Shown one piece after another: positions 9,701 through 17,033 of a stretch of 64,000 bases of DNA. The notes under the pieces are model-generated. The model made no database searches, was not told the DNA's origin, and saw only the letters and a list, made by a program, of their open reading frames with translations. Source of the DNA: JAKLKS01 sp964370855 (GTDB lineage Bacteria > Planctomycetota > JAJSAM01 > JAKLKS01); the NCBI GenBank assembly GCA_964370855.1, contig CAYJMF010000008.1:24888-88887 (forward strand). Reading direction: 5' to 3'. Numbering within the stretch: position 1 is the stretch's first letter; each line of letters starts with the position of its first letter. The translations under genes were made by a program, and so were the position numbers.

Positions 9701-10620
9701 TCTACGCCACCGAGGGCCGCAGCGAGGAGGACATGACGCTGCCGCAGGTGGGCAAGTTCAACCACTGCATCGCCTGGGTGCCCGACTCCGACGGGAAGGG
9801 CACGCCGATGTTCCTCGACGGCACCGCCCAGTACAACTCCCTCCACTCGGTTCCCGCCATGGACCGCGGCGCCCGGGTCCTCATCGTCCGGCCCGAGGGC
9901 GGCGAGATCGTCCAGATCCCCTGGAACACCCCCGAGGAGTACCTCTTCGGGCAGGACTACGCCGTGGACCTCGACGCCTCCGGTGCGGCCACCCTCGAGG
10001 GGACGGCGCGCTTCACCGGGGACTTCTCCGTCTTCGCGCGCAGCTTCTTCTCCGTCGAGGGGAAGCGGCCCCTGGCCCTCCAGCAGCTCCTCGGCCCCGC
10101 CTTCGGCAAGAACGAGATCGTGGCCTCGACGTTCCCCGACCTCGCCGACATCGGATCGCCGGAGGTGAAGATCGGCCTCACCCTCAAGGTGGCCCGGCTC
10201 GGGCAGGTGGAGGGGGGGAAGATGTCCATCCCCGTGAAGTTCATCCAGTTCCCCCTCCTCCAGCAGCTCGCCGGCATCTCGTCCATCGAGAAGCGGGAGC
10301 ACGACCTCGTGCTGATGAACCCGCTCGCCCTCACGACCCGCGCCGTGGTCCGGATCCCCGAGGGCTGGAAGGTCTCCTCCCTGCCCGGCGACCGCGACGT
10401 GGACACCCCCTTCGGCCGCTTCTCCGTGAAGGCGAGGGAGGAGGACGGCGCCGTCGTCTTCGAGAGGAACGTCGCCTTCAAGACCCACCGCCTCGGCACC
10501 GGGGAGTACCCGGCATTCCGGGACATGGTGGCGAAGGCCAACAACTCCCTCACGGAGAAGATCGTCCTCGAGCGCGTCGCCGCCGAGGGCGCCGCGCCGG
10601 CGGAGGGCGGGGGCAAGTAG
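6748..10620 (+). CDS. Exported TPR protein with DUF3857 and transglutaminase-like domain
   Basis: 1290-residue exported protein. The ATG at 6748 opens a signal peptide (MRLRPLRFAAAALALLAGAG); the earlier ATG at 6670 falls in the inverted repeat. Residues about 110-320 form a beta-rich region with a PA14/lectin-like look (FGSDEAIVAWVNGTKVLERD). TPR helices follow at about 370-660. A DUF3857 domain spans about 690-840 and a transglutaminase-like papain-fold core about 890-1030. The core has an intact triad: C962 in KWGDCKDKA, H1006 in FNHCIAWV and D1024 in FLDGTAQYN. DUF3857-transglutaminase proteins are common in Bacteroidota, Acidobacteriota and Planctomycetota, but their substrates are unknown. 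The next gene is a diverged paralogue 61 bases downstream, probably in the same operon. Confidence 0.88.
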   Translation: MRLRPLRFAAAALALLAGAGTLRADETSSRIDEAEDLALREESRAKYEEALAGFEKAFDLAVKDAATTEDAPRAARSRARAEAYLTKIDALSGKTSGHRRADEFLRGFKAEELGPVLKGWVDWERVRFLRQAGEVDASRELLGSLGFVTKWWIVGPFDNERGQGFSKVQGPLDDEGITVDLSATFQGKERRVGWRAVPAVHPYGWIDLDTMLRPADQCLAYAVTWLRFDEPADVALRFGSDEAIVAWVNGTKVLERDVIRNGGFDQDVVGVSMAKGWNRILVKVCDNTGPWGFRMRVTGKDGTPVADLAVPGSEEEVQAAAAATADGPEAARVEASRGALDALEPAAPKGATAEEGSEDARAYFWLGLLHRARQYDDQKKDLTDRKYLERAAKLRPDDPVYRFHAAESATRPIEMAVEKEENQQRRGREKAVELDPEYAEAYYALAGYYTFSLPNLPRAEEMVRRALAINDSFLEAHLLLADVLRRRGFATEADLEMRALLARPEFAGRTALLREKADAGDEAGLMAAAADACRKALDIDREDGASRARLARILQREGLADDAVGVFDERIRLNPFDLDAHRRKAFFLEGLARLPESAAAAAAGLELAPEDEYLLDLEGRVLHRLGRREDAVARWKEALRVNPKNAVLKRYLEWLDPSMKPFELPYVEDANGLLASVRGREKENPENDPSVVVLDKGVVRVNTDGTYSTFTQKIVKILNNQGVKQNVFYSAGGFFSAEQSFEWRTARVWRADGSVEEAQVQAGAPYVRWPQLQPGDAIEVQHRVDQLAQTFFGDYYGDHWMFVDRVPIVRSEWTVISPVEKELAVHVKNMPGDSGTPAVSKTEDGKFTVRTWSLKDVPKIRLEPGMPHPGETRPVVEVSSYHDWNQFATWWWNLIKKQFVVDDGMREKVAELVKGKETRLEKVRAIYDFVVTDIQYQAWEFGVHGYKPYSATAIFNRKWGDCKDKAILIRTLLAEVGIEAFPVLIYATEGRSEEDMTLPQVGKFNHCIAWVPDSDGKGTPMFLDGTAQYNSLHSVPAMDRGARVLIVRPEGGEIVQIPWNTPEEYLFGQDYAVDLDASGAATLEGTARFTGDFSVFARSFFSVEGKRPLALQQLLGPAFGKNEIVASTFPDLADIGSPEVKIGLTLKVARLGQVEGGKMSIPVKFIQFPLLQQLAGISSIEKREHDLVLMNPLALTTRAVVRIPEGWKVSSLPGDRDVDTPFGRFSVKAREEDGAVVFERNVAFKTHRLGTGEYPAFRDMVAKANNSLTEKIVLERVAAEGAAPAEGGGK

Positions 10621-10681
10621 CCCCCGGGGGCGCACCGGAACGAAACGGATCGCAGGGGACCCAAGGGAAGAGGTACCTACC

Positions 10682-13600
10682 ATGATTCGCTGCACCCCGC
10701 TCCTCGCCGTCGTACTGGCCATGGCCGGCGCCGTCCCGGCCGCCGCCTCCGACGCGGAACTGGTGACCGGGCCGCCGGGCTTCGCCGCCGGCGACGCCGA
10801 CGCCGCCCTCGCGGCCCTCGTCGGCGTGGTCGAGAGGGACTCCCGGGGCCCCCTCGGCCAGGCCGCCCTCATCGCCGCCCGCCCCCTCTGGGACGCGGCC
10901 CGCGACCCCGCCCCCGCCGTGGCCCGCCTCGAGGCGCTGCTGGCCCGCGGGGGCCTCCAGGGGGACACGGACGAGACCGTGCGCCGCACCCTCGGGGACC
11001 GCTACCTCGCCTCCGGCGACGCGGCGAAGCGGGCCGCCGTCGGCGTGGACGCCGGCTACCTCGGCGACTTCCTCGTCTGCGGCACCTTCGGCGTCTCCGC
11101 CCGGGCCGCCGTGGACGTCCCCTACCCGCCGGAGGCCTCCATCGATCTCGAGAAGGAGATGGCCGGACGCCGCGGCCCCGTCCGCTGGAAGCCCTACCGC
11201 AACCTCGGCATCGGGGAGATCATCGAGCCCCACCAGTACCTCCGCCCCACGGACGGCGTCGCCTACGCACTGGCCCAGGTCCGCTCCGCCGCCGGCGGGC
11301 CCGCGGTCATCAAGGTGACCTGCTGGGGCGCCCACAGGGTGTGGCTCAACGGGGCCGAGATCCTCCACCGCGACGGGCTCCGGGAGACCCACGCCCGGAC
11401 CGCGTGGATCCCCGTCACACTGGCTGCGGGCTGGAACCGCGTCCTCGTGAAGATCGCCGGCTCCGACGGCTTCGCCCTCAAGGTCTGCGATCCCGCCACG
11501 GGCCTCCCGTTCCGGGGGCTGGAGGTCGAGAAGGGGCTGGTCCTCCACCCCGCGGCCCCCGCCGCCCCGCCCCCGGCCTCCGTCGCCTACCGCTCCAACC
11601 TCGACGCCCTCCTCGCCGGGGAGCCCGCCACCCCCTCCGACCGCGTGGTCCGGGCCATGGTGGCCGGCTCCTACGACCTCCCCTGGGTCCGGTGGACCGA
11701 CCTCGAGCGCGCGGCGAAGGACGCCCCGAAGGACCCGGGCATCCTCTTCCGCTTCGCGGAGTACGTCGAGGAGTTCCGCGAGATGCCCGAGCCCCGCTGG
11801 AGGAAGAACCGCGCCCGCTCCCTCTACGAGGACGTGCTCGAACTCTCCCCGGGCCACGTGCCCGCCGTGCTCGCCCTCGCGGACATGCTCAACGGCGAGG
11901 ATCGCACGGAGGAGGCCCTGGCCGGCATCAAGGCCCTCCCCGCCGCCGACGGCCCCGTGGACGCCGCCGCCGCCGCGACCCGGGCCGCCATGGAGCGGAG
12001 CCGCTCCCTCTTCCCCGGCCTCGACCCGCTCCTCGAGGGGAATCCCGGCTTCGCCGAGGGCTGGTGGACGCGGGTCCGCTTCTGCCAGGACCGCGGCTGG
12101 CCCAAGGAGGCGGAGGAGGCGGCGCGCCGGACCCTGGAGGCGAATCCCCGCCACGCCGGCGCCCTCAACTACATGCTCCGCCTCGCCGACGGCTACGGCG
12201 ACGCCGCCGCCTCGGAGAAGGCCTGCCGCGCCGTCCTCGCCGCGGACCGCGGGAACTCCCGGGTCGCGCGGCGCCTCGCCGACATCCTCCGCGATCGCGG
12301 CGACGCCGACGGCTGCAGGAAGGTCCTCGAGGAGGTCGTGGCGACCTGGCCCTCGGACTTCGACTCCCGCGAGGAGCTGGCGAAGGTCCACGCAGCGGCG
12401 AAGCGGTTCGACGAGGCGCTGGCCGTCTGGAGGGAGCTCGAGTCGCTCTCCCCCCTCGAGGAGTCCTACCCGCGGGAGATCGGCGCCCTGCTCCGCCTCC
12501 GCGGGGACGACGAGGGGGCGAAGGCGGCGTGGCGCCGCTCCCTGGCCCTGGACGGCGGGCAGGCGACGCTGCGCCGCGAACTGGAGAGGCTCGACGGCGG
12601 CGGTTTCGACTTCGCGGCCCCCTTCCGGGTGGACGGCGTCGCCATGGCCCGGGAGGCCGGCGGCCAGGAGAAGTACCCCAAGGCGGTCTCCGTCCACGTG
12701 GTGGACATGCAGGTGATCCGGGTGAACGAGGACGGCTCCTGGTCCTCCATCACCCACGACGTGCACAAGATCCTCAACGAGAAGGGCCGCGAGAAGTACT
12801 CCGAGACCTTCGTGCCCGGGGAGGTGCTGGAGGTGCGCGCCATCTCCCCCGAGGGCGAGGTGTTCCTGCCCATCGGCGCCCGGGGAAACTCCTTCACGCT
12901 GGAGGGCCTGCAGGGCGGGTGGATCGTCGAGACCCGCCACCTCTCCGACGGGCGCCGCGCGGAGACGGGCTTCGACGGCGGCGGCTGGTACTTCCAGGAC
13001 CCCGGCTTCGAGCGGGGCGAGGACCCGGACCCCGTCGTCCTCTCCCGGCTCGTCGTGGACATGCCCGCGGGCATGGAGGTGCCCCTGCTCCTGCGGAACT
13101 ACGGGCCGGCTCCGGCGCCGAAGGTGGAGAACGGGCGCAAGGTCTACGTCTTCGAGAAGAAGGACCAGGACCGCGTCGAATCGGAGCCGGCCATGCCCGG
13201 CGCCGCGGAGATCTGCCCCTCCGCCCACTTCTACCAGCCCGGCTCCTGGGAGGCCGTGAACCTCGAGGCCCTCGACTTCCTCCCCCGGCTCTCCTCCTCC
13301 CCGCTGCTGGAGGCGAAGGCGCGGGAGGCGACGGCGGGCGTGGAGGGCGACGTGGCCCGCGCCCGGGCGCTCTACGACTTCGTCAACCGGGAGATCGTGG
13401 GCAACGCCGGGGGCTGGGGGCCCACGGGCACCCTCCTCGAGAGGAGCGGCAACCGGTTCATGCTCTTCGGATCCCTCCTGACCGCCGCGAAGGTGCCCTT
13501 CGACATCGTGCGCGTCTCCACGGGGCCCGAGGAGGACAAGACCTGGGAGATCGTCTCCGACGAGCTCTTCCCCGACCTCGGCCTCGTCGTGCGCGGACCC

Positions 13601-14398
13601 GACGGCGCCACCATGGAGGACGACGCCTTCGTCTTCCCCTTCGCCCGCCACACACCCTTCGGCCGCGTCCCCGAGAGGGACCGGGGCCGCAAGGCGATGA
13701 TCCCCGGCCCCCGCGGCCCGGTCCTCTTCCTCATGCCCACGGGGGACGACTCGGACATCGAGTCCCGCGTCTCCGTGGCGGCGGTCCTCGGCGCCGCGCC
13801 CGCGGACACGACCTTCACCCTCGACTACACGGACCCCGGCGACGGGTGGTTCGGCACCAAGGAGCGCATCAAGGACATGAACGAGGACGACCGGCGGAAG
13901 GACACCGCGCGCACCGTGGAGCGGTTCCTGCCGACGACGACGCTGCGCGACTACTCCTACCCCGGGCTCGAGGACGCCGGGGCCCCCTTCCGTCTCCGGG
14001 CCGACGGGGGGCTCCCCCAGGCCCTCCGCGACGAGGGCGGGAGCATGGTCCTTCCCCTCGGCATCGACCCCTTCGAGGCCTCGGGCCGCTACGTCGAGCG
14101 GCCCGAGAGGTCCTGGCCCTTCCTCGCCCAGGGTTCGGTCACGCGCCGGGACTCCGTCTCCTGGGACCTCGCGGGCCGCTGGACCGTGGCCTCGCTGCCA
14201 CGCGGCCATACCGCCGTGTCGAAGATCGGGACCTACTCGCTCACCGTGGCGCTGGAGGAGGGCCGGGTGCTCGTGGAGCGCCGCGTCCGCTTCGCCCCCT
14301 GCCGCTACAGCCCCGACGAGTACCGCGAGTTCGTGGCCTGGTGCCGCGCCATCGACACCGCCGAGGAGCAGCGCATCGTCCTCGCCCCGAAGCAGTGA
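10682..14398 (+). CDS. Exported TPR protein with degenerate transglutaminase-like domain
   Basis: 1238-residue paralogue of the preceding gene with the same architecture: signal peptide (MIRCTPLLAVVLAMAGAVPA), lectin-like beta region (HRVWLNGAEILHRDG), TPR helices at about 350-640, DUF3857-like region (about 660-850) and a transglutaminase-like core. The core appears catalytically dead. Where the paralogue has KWGDCKDKA this protein has ERSGNRFML, so N924 occupies the Cys position, and the His motif NHCIAWV is replaced by PDLGLVV. The overall fold seems kept, because flanking helices (RARALYDFVNREI, LLTAAKVPFDIVRV) are conserved. This suggests a pseudoenzyme that binds or regulates rather than cleaves or crosslinks; that is inference. 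The start is supported by an AAGAGG ribosome site about 10 bases upstream. Confidence 0.86.
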   Translation: MIRCTPLLAVVLAMAGAVPAAASDAELVTGPPGFAAGDADAALAALVGVVERDSRGPLGQAALIAARPLWDAARDPAPAVARLEALLARGGLQGDTDETVRRTLGDRYLASGDAAKRAAVGVDAGYLGDFLVCGTFGVSARAAVDVPYPPEASIDLEKEMAGRRGPVRWKPYRNLGIGEIIEPHQYLRPTDGVAYALAQVRSAAGGPAVIKVTCWGAHRVWLNGAEILHRDGLRETHARTAWIPVTLAAGWNRVLVKIAGSDGFALKVCDPATGLPFRGLEVEKGLVLHPAAPAAPPPASVAYRSNLDALLAGEPATPSDRVVRAMVAGSYDLPWVRWTDLERAAKDAPKDPGILFRFAEYVEEFREMPEPRWRKNRARSLYEDVLELSPGHVPAVLALADMLNGEDRTEEALAGIKALPAADGPVDAAAAATRAAMERSRSLFPGLDPLLEGNPGFAEGWWTRVRFCQDRGWPKEAEEAARRTLEANPRHAGALNYMLRLADGYGDAAASEKACRAVLAADRGNSRVARRLADILRDRGDADGCRKVLEEVVATWPSDFDSREELAKVHAAAKRFDEALAVWRELESLSPLEESYPREIGALLRLRGDDEGAKAAWRRSLALDGGQATLRRELERLDGGGFDFAAPFRVDGVAMAREAGGQEKYPKAVSVHVVDMQVIRVNEDGSWSSITHDVHKILNEKGREKYSETFVPGEVLEVRAISPEGEVFLPIGARGNSFTLEGLQGGWIVETRHLSDGRRAETGFDGGGWYFQDPGFERGEDPDPVVLSRLVVDMPAGMEVPLLLRNYGPAPAPKVENGRKVYVFEKKDQDRVESEPAMPGAAEICPSAHFYQPGSWEAVNLEALDFLPRLSSSPLLEAKAREATAGVEGDVARARALYDFVNREIVGNAGGWGPTGTLLERSGNRFMLFGSLLTAAKVPFDIVRVSTGPEEDKTWEIVSDELFPDLGLVVRGPDGATMEDDAFVFPFARHTPFGRVPERDRGRKAMIPGPRGPVLFLMPTGDDSDIESRVSVAAVLGAAPADTTFTLDYTDPGDGWFGTKERIKDMNEDDRRKDTARTVERFLPTTTLRDYSYPGLEDAGAPFRLRADGGLPQALRDEGGSMVLPLGIDPFEASGRYVERPERSWPFLAQGSVTRRDSVSWDLAGRWTVASLPRGHTAVSKIGTYSLTVALEEGRVLVERRVRFAPCRYSPDEYREFVAWCRAIDTAEEQRIVLAPKQ

Positions 14399-14409
14399 GC
14401 GAGGGGGGG

Positions 14410-14519
14410 AGGCAGGGACGTTCCTAACCAAGTAACTAACTCGGCGGGTGCCCCCCCATCGGCATGGCGAAGTACCCTCGCCCGCCGAGTTAGTTACTTA
14501 GTTAGGAACGTCCCCGCCT
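14410..14519. repeat. Family A long inverted repeat, copy 3
   Basis: Arms 14410-14450 and 14479-14519 are 41 bases each with about three mismatches and a 28-base loop. It shares GGGACGTTCCTAAC and AGTAACTAACTCGG with copy 2. It starts 12 bases after a stop codon and ends 48 bases before the next start codon. Confidence 0.9.
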
Positions 14520-14566
14520 TTTACGCTTTGGATTCCGCATTCCCGCAACCTTCGGAGAATTTCCCC

Positions 14567-15835
14567 ATGGCGCAGAGCAGGGCCGGCGTCTTCTTCGGCA
14601 TCGTGGTCGTCGCCGCCGCCGCCGGTCTCGGCTGGCTGGCCCTGGCGCGCAAGGGGGCGGAGCCGGCGGCCAACCCGGCCCCCGTCGTGGGACCCGTTCC
14701 GGACGCCGGCACCCTCCCGAAGAAGCCCTCCCCGCACAGGGAGCGGCCGACGCTCCCCCCGGACGCCCCCGTCCCCGCCACGAAGCAGGGCTGCGAGGGC
14801 TTCCTCGCGGCGATGGCCGCCGTCCCCTCCCCGCCGCCGGGGGGCGGCCTCGTCTTCCTCTTTCCGGAGGTCCGCGCCGCGGCCATGGACGCATGGAACG
14901 CACTGGACTCCGCCGCCGCCGAGCCCGCGGTGCTGGCCGCCCTCGGCGGGGACGGCGACGCCACGGAGTGGAGCGAGGACCGTCTCCACGCCGCGGGCAT
15001 CCGCCTCCGCGCGGGGAAGCCCGACGGGGCGGCGACGCTGGCGGAATTCCTCAAGACCGGCGCCGAGATGGTGGACGCCGACGGCCTCCCCGACGCCGCC
15101 CGGTCCGCCTCCTGGCTCCCCCCCGGGGAGGGCGGCAACTTCGTCCGCCGCCTGCTCGCCGAACCCGCCGACGGCTTCGACGAGGAGCACCTCGAGGAGA
15201 TCCTGCGCACCGCCGCCGTGCTCGGCAACGGCGCCTCCCCCGCGGACCTGAAGAGGTTCCTCGACGCCGAGGACGGGACCTGGGAGCTCGGGGTCGTCGG
15301 GGCCGCCGCCGGCGCCCTCATGCGGCTCGGCGACGACTCCGGCGGGAAGGTCATCGACGCCCTCGCCGCCGAGGACTGGTTCGACGCCGAGGAGGCCGCC
15401 CGCGGCCTCGGAGCACGGGGGAACGTCTCCGTCCTCCCCTGGCTGACGCGCATGCTCACCTGCGATCAGGAGTGGACCCGGGCCGCGGCGGCGAGGGCCA
15501 TGGGCGTGGTCGGGGACCGATCCTCCGTCCCGGCCCTGGTGAAGGCTCTGGCCGATCCCGACGGGGACGTGCAGGCGGAGGCGGCCATCGCGCTGCTGCG
15601 CGTCGGCGATCGCACGGGGATCGACCGGGCGCGGAAGGCGCTCTCCGACATGGATCCGGAGATCCGGACGGCGGCATGGCGCGCCGTCTTCGAGTCCTCC
15701 GACGAGGGCTCCCGAGAGGCGGCGACGGCCCTCCTCGGCGTCGGATGCCCCAACCCGAAGGACCCGAAGCGCGGTCCCGAGGCGCAGTGCCGCGTCTGGG
15801 CGGCGGCGCTGCTCCTGCGGCTCGGCGTCAGGTAG
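14567..15835 (+). CDS. Membrane-anchored HEAT-repeat protein
   Basis: 422-residue protein with an N-terminal membrane segment (VFFGIVVVAAAAGLGWLAL, about residues 8-26), a proline-rich linker and a C-terminal alpha-solenoid. At least three HEAT/PBS-lyase-like repeats are visible at about 270-400 (AARGLGARGNVSVLPWLTRM, AAARAMGVVGDRSSVPALVK, AAIALLRVGDRTGIDRARKA). The start at 14567 is preferred because GGAG lies 9 bases upstream; an ATG at 14528 is in frame but has no ribosome site and overlaps the end of the repeat region. HEAT repeats usually mediate protein-protein contacts; the partner is not evident. It converges with the small secreted protein gene 16 bases away, with no obvious terminator hairpin between them. 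Confidence 0.8.
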   Translation: MAQSRAGVFFGIVVVAAAAGLGWLALARKGAEPAANPAPVVGPVPDAGTLPKKPSPHRERPTLPPDAPVPATKQGCEGFLAAMAAVPSPPPGGGLVFLFPEVRAAAMDAWNALDSAAAEPAVLAALGGDGDATEWSEDRLHAAGIRLRAGKPDGAATLAEFLKTGAEMVDADGLPDAARSASWLPPGEGGNFVRRLLAEPADGFDEEHLEEILRTAAVLGNGASPADLKRFLDAEDGTWELGVVGAAAGALMRLGDDSGGKVIDALAAEDWFDAEEAARGLGARGNVSVLPWLTRMLTCDQEWTRAAAARAMGVVGDRSSVPALVKALADPDGDVQAEAAIALLRVGDRTGIDRARKALSDMDPEIRTAAWRAVFESSDEGSREAATALLGVGCPNPKDPKRGPEAQCRVWAAALLLRLGVR

Positions 15836-15851
15836 TTCCGCGCCTCCGCGC

Positions 15852-16358
15852 CTAGTCCCGCGTCCTCGTGGAGATGGCGACCTTGAACCGGCGCGTCCGG
15901 CCGGACCCCCCGTACCAGACGTCCACGAGGATCCGCAGCTTCACCTTCACCCGCGTCTCCCCGCGGGTGAGCTTCGCCTTGAATTCCGAGGACACGGGGG
16001 TGACGGTCCACTCCCCCCCGTAGGAGTCCACGAGGGTCTGCTCGAGGCCGGAGGCGAAGGCGTCCTCCGAGTCCCCGTCCAGGGTCCCGGCGGCGGAGGT
16101 CCCCTTCTTCCCCACGGGCGCCATGGTCCCCGTGAGGACGAGGCCGTCGGGGTCCTCGACGGAGAAGGAGGTCTCGTCGGGGAAGGACGCCGCGAGGGTC
16201 GTGAAGCCGCCCCCCCGGCTCCCGCCCCCGGAGACGACGAGCCTCCCCTCCGTGAACCAGTCGGTGCCCGCGAAGCCCGCGAGGGCCGACGCGAGGGGGA
16301 GGAGAAGGGCCAGGGCGAATCCGGCGGCGACCCGGCGCGGCAGGGCGGTGGGGCGCAT
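15852..16358 (-). CDS. Small secreted protein, tandem paralogue B
   Basis: 168-residue exported protein of unknown function. It has a signal peptide (RRVAAGFALALLLPLASALA), then a beta-rich domain with GTMAPVGKKGTSAAGTLD in the middle and a basic C-terminal strand ending STRTRD. It is paralogous to the next upstream gene (16428-16940): the pairs FSVEDPDGLVLTGTMAPVGKKGT and FSIETPDGLALTGPLTPVGTKGT align without gaps through shared shorter blocks. AAGGAGG lies 5 bases before the ATG, which supports the start. The two genes are 69 bases apart on the same strand, so an operon is likely. Confidence 0.8.
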   Translation of the reverse strand: MRPTALPRRVAAGFALALLLPLASALAGFAGTDWFTEGRLVVSGGGSRGGGFTTLAASFPDETSFSVEDPDGLVLTGTMAPVGKKGTSAAGTLDGDSEDAFASGLEQTLVDSYGGEWTVTPVSSEFKAKLTRGETRVKVKLRILVDVWYGGSGRTRRFKVAISTRTRD

Positions 16359-16427
16359 GGAGGCCTCCTTTGGCGGCTCGTGCCCCCGAGACTACGCTTT
16401 CCGGCCCCGGGATCCACGGGGAGATCG

Positions 16428-16940
16428 CTACTCGTCGGGGGTGCGCGTGGAGTAGCTCTCCCTGGCGCGCGAGGTCTTCCCGGACAGGGTCCTGACGGCC
16501 GTCACGGAGAGTTTCACCTTCACGGAGAGGCGCGCGCCCCCCTTCGAGAACTTCGCCTTCACGGTGCCCGTGCCGGAGACGGCGGTCCACTCCTCGCCCG
16601 TCGCCGACTCGATTTCCTGCTCCATGATCACCACGAGGTCCGCGAGGGAGGAGGCATCCAGCACCCCCTTCGCCGCGGTCCCCTTCGTCCCCACGGGGGT
16701 CAGCGGCCCCGTGAGGGCGAGCCCGTCGGGGGTCTCGATGGAGAAGGCGGCGCCGTCGATGAACTCGACCTGGAGGGCCGCCGGCCCCGAGACGCGGTGC
16801 CCCGCCAGGTTCCGGGTGAACTTCCCCTCCGTGGTCCAGGAGCCGCCGGAGAAGTCCGCGAGGGCTCCCGCGAGGGGGAGAATCAGGGCGAGGGCGAAGG
16901 AAGCGAGGGCGGTGCGCGCGGGGAAGGAGGGAAGGGGCAC
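16428..16940 (-). CDS. Small secreted protein, tandem paralogue A
   Basis: 170-residue exported protein of unknown function, starting at a GTG that has AAGGAG about 8 bases upstream. The signal peptide is hydrophobic (ASFALALILPLAGALA) and is followed by a domain of about 135 residues predicted to be beta-rich. Shared features with its neighbour are the xSGGxWxTEG opening, the FSIETPDGLALTGPLTPVG core, a GEEWTAV segment and a C terminus ending STRTPDE. No family is recognised. The conserved core, lack of Cys residues and export signal suggest a small periplasmic or surface domain. The pair clearly arose by tandem duplication. Confidence 0.8.
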   Translation of the reverse strand: MPLPSFPARTALASFALALILPLAGALADFSGGSWTTEGKFTRNLAGHRVSGPAALQVEFIDGAAFSIETPDGLALTGPLTPVGTKGTAAKGVLDASSLADLVVIMEQEIESATGEEWTAVSGTGTVKAKFSKGGARLSVKVKLSVTAVRTLSGKTSRARESYSTRTPDE

Positions 16941-17033
16941 GGGAGCGCTCCTTTCGGGGCCGGAACCCAGAGGGTAAGGGAGGAACGGAGGGGGGTCAAG
17001 GTGCGGGACGAGGAGACGGCTCCCCCCCCTCCC

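Noticed and set aside
6673..10989. A minus-strand ORF of 1438 codons opposite the TPR-transglutaminase gene
   Set aside because: Very GC-rich genes leave long open frames on the other strand. The translation is Gly/Glu/Leu-rich without domains, and the plus strand has signal peptide, TPR and transglutaminase motifs.
10550..14431. A minus-strand ORF of 1293 codons opposite the second transglutaminase-like gene
   Set aside because: Shadow frame without motifs; the plus-strand product aligns with its neighbouring paralogue.
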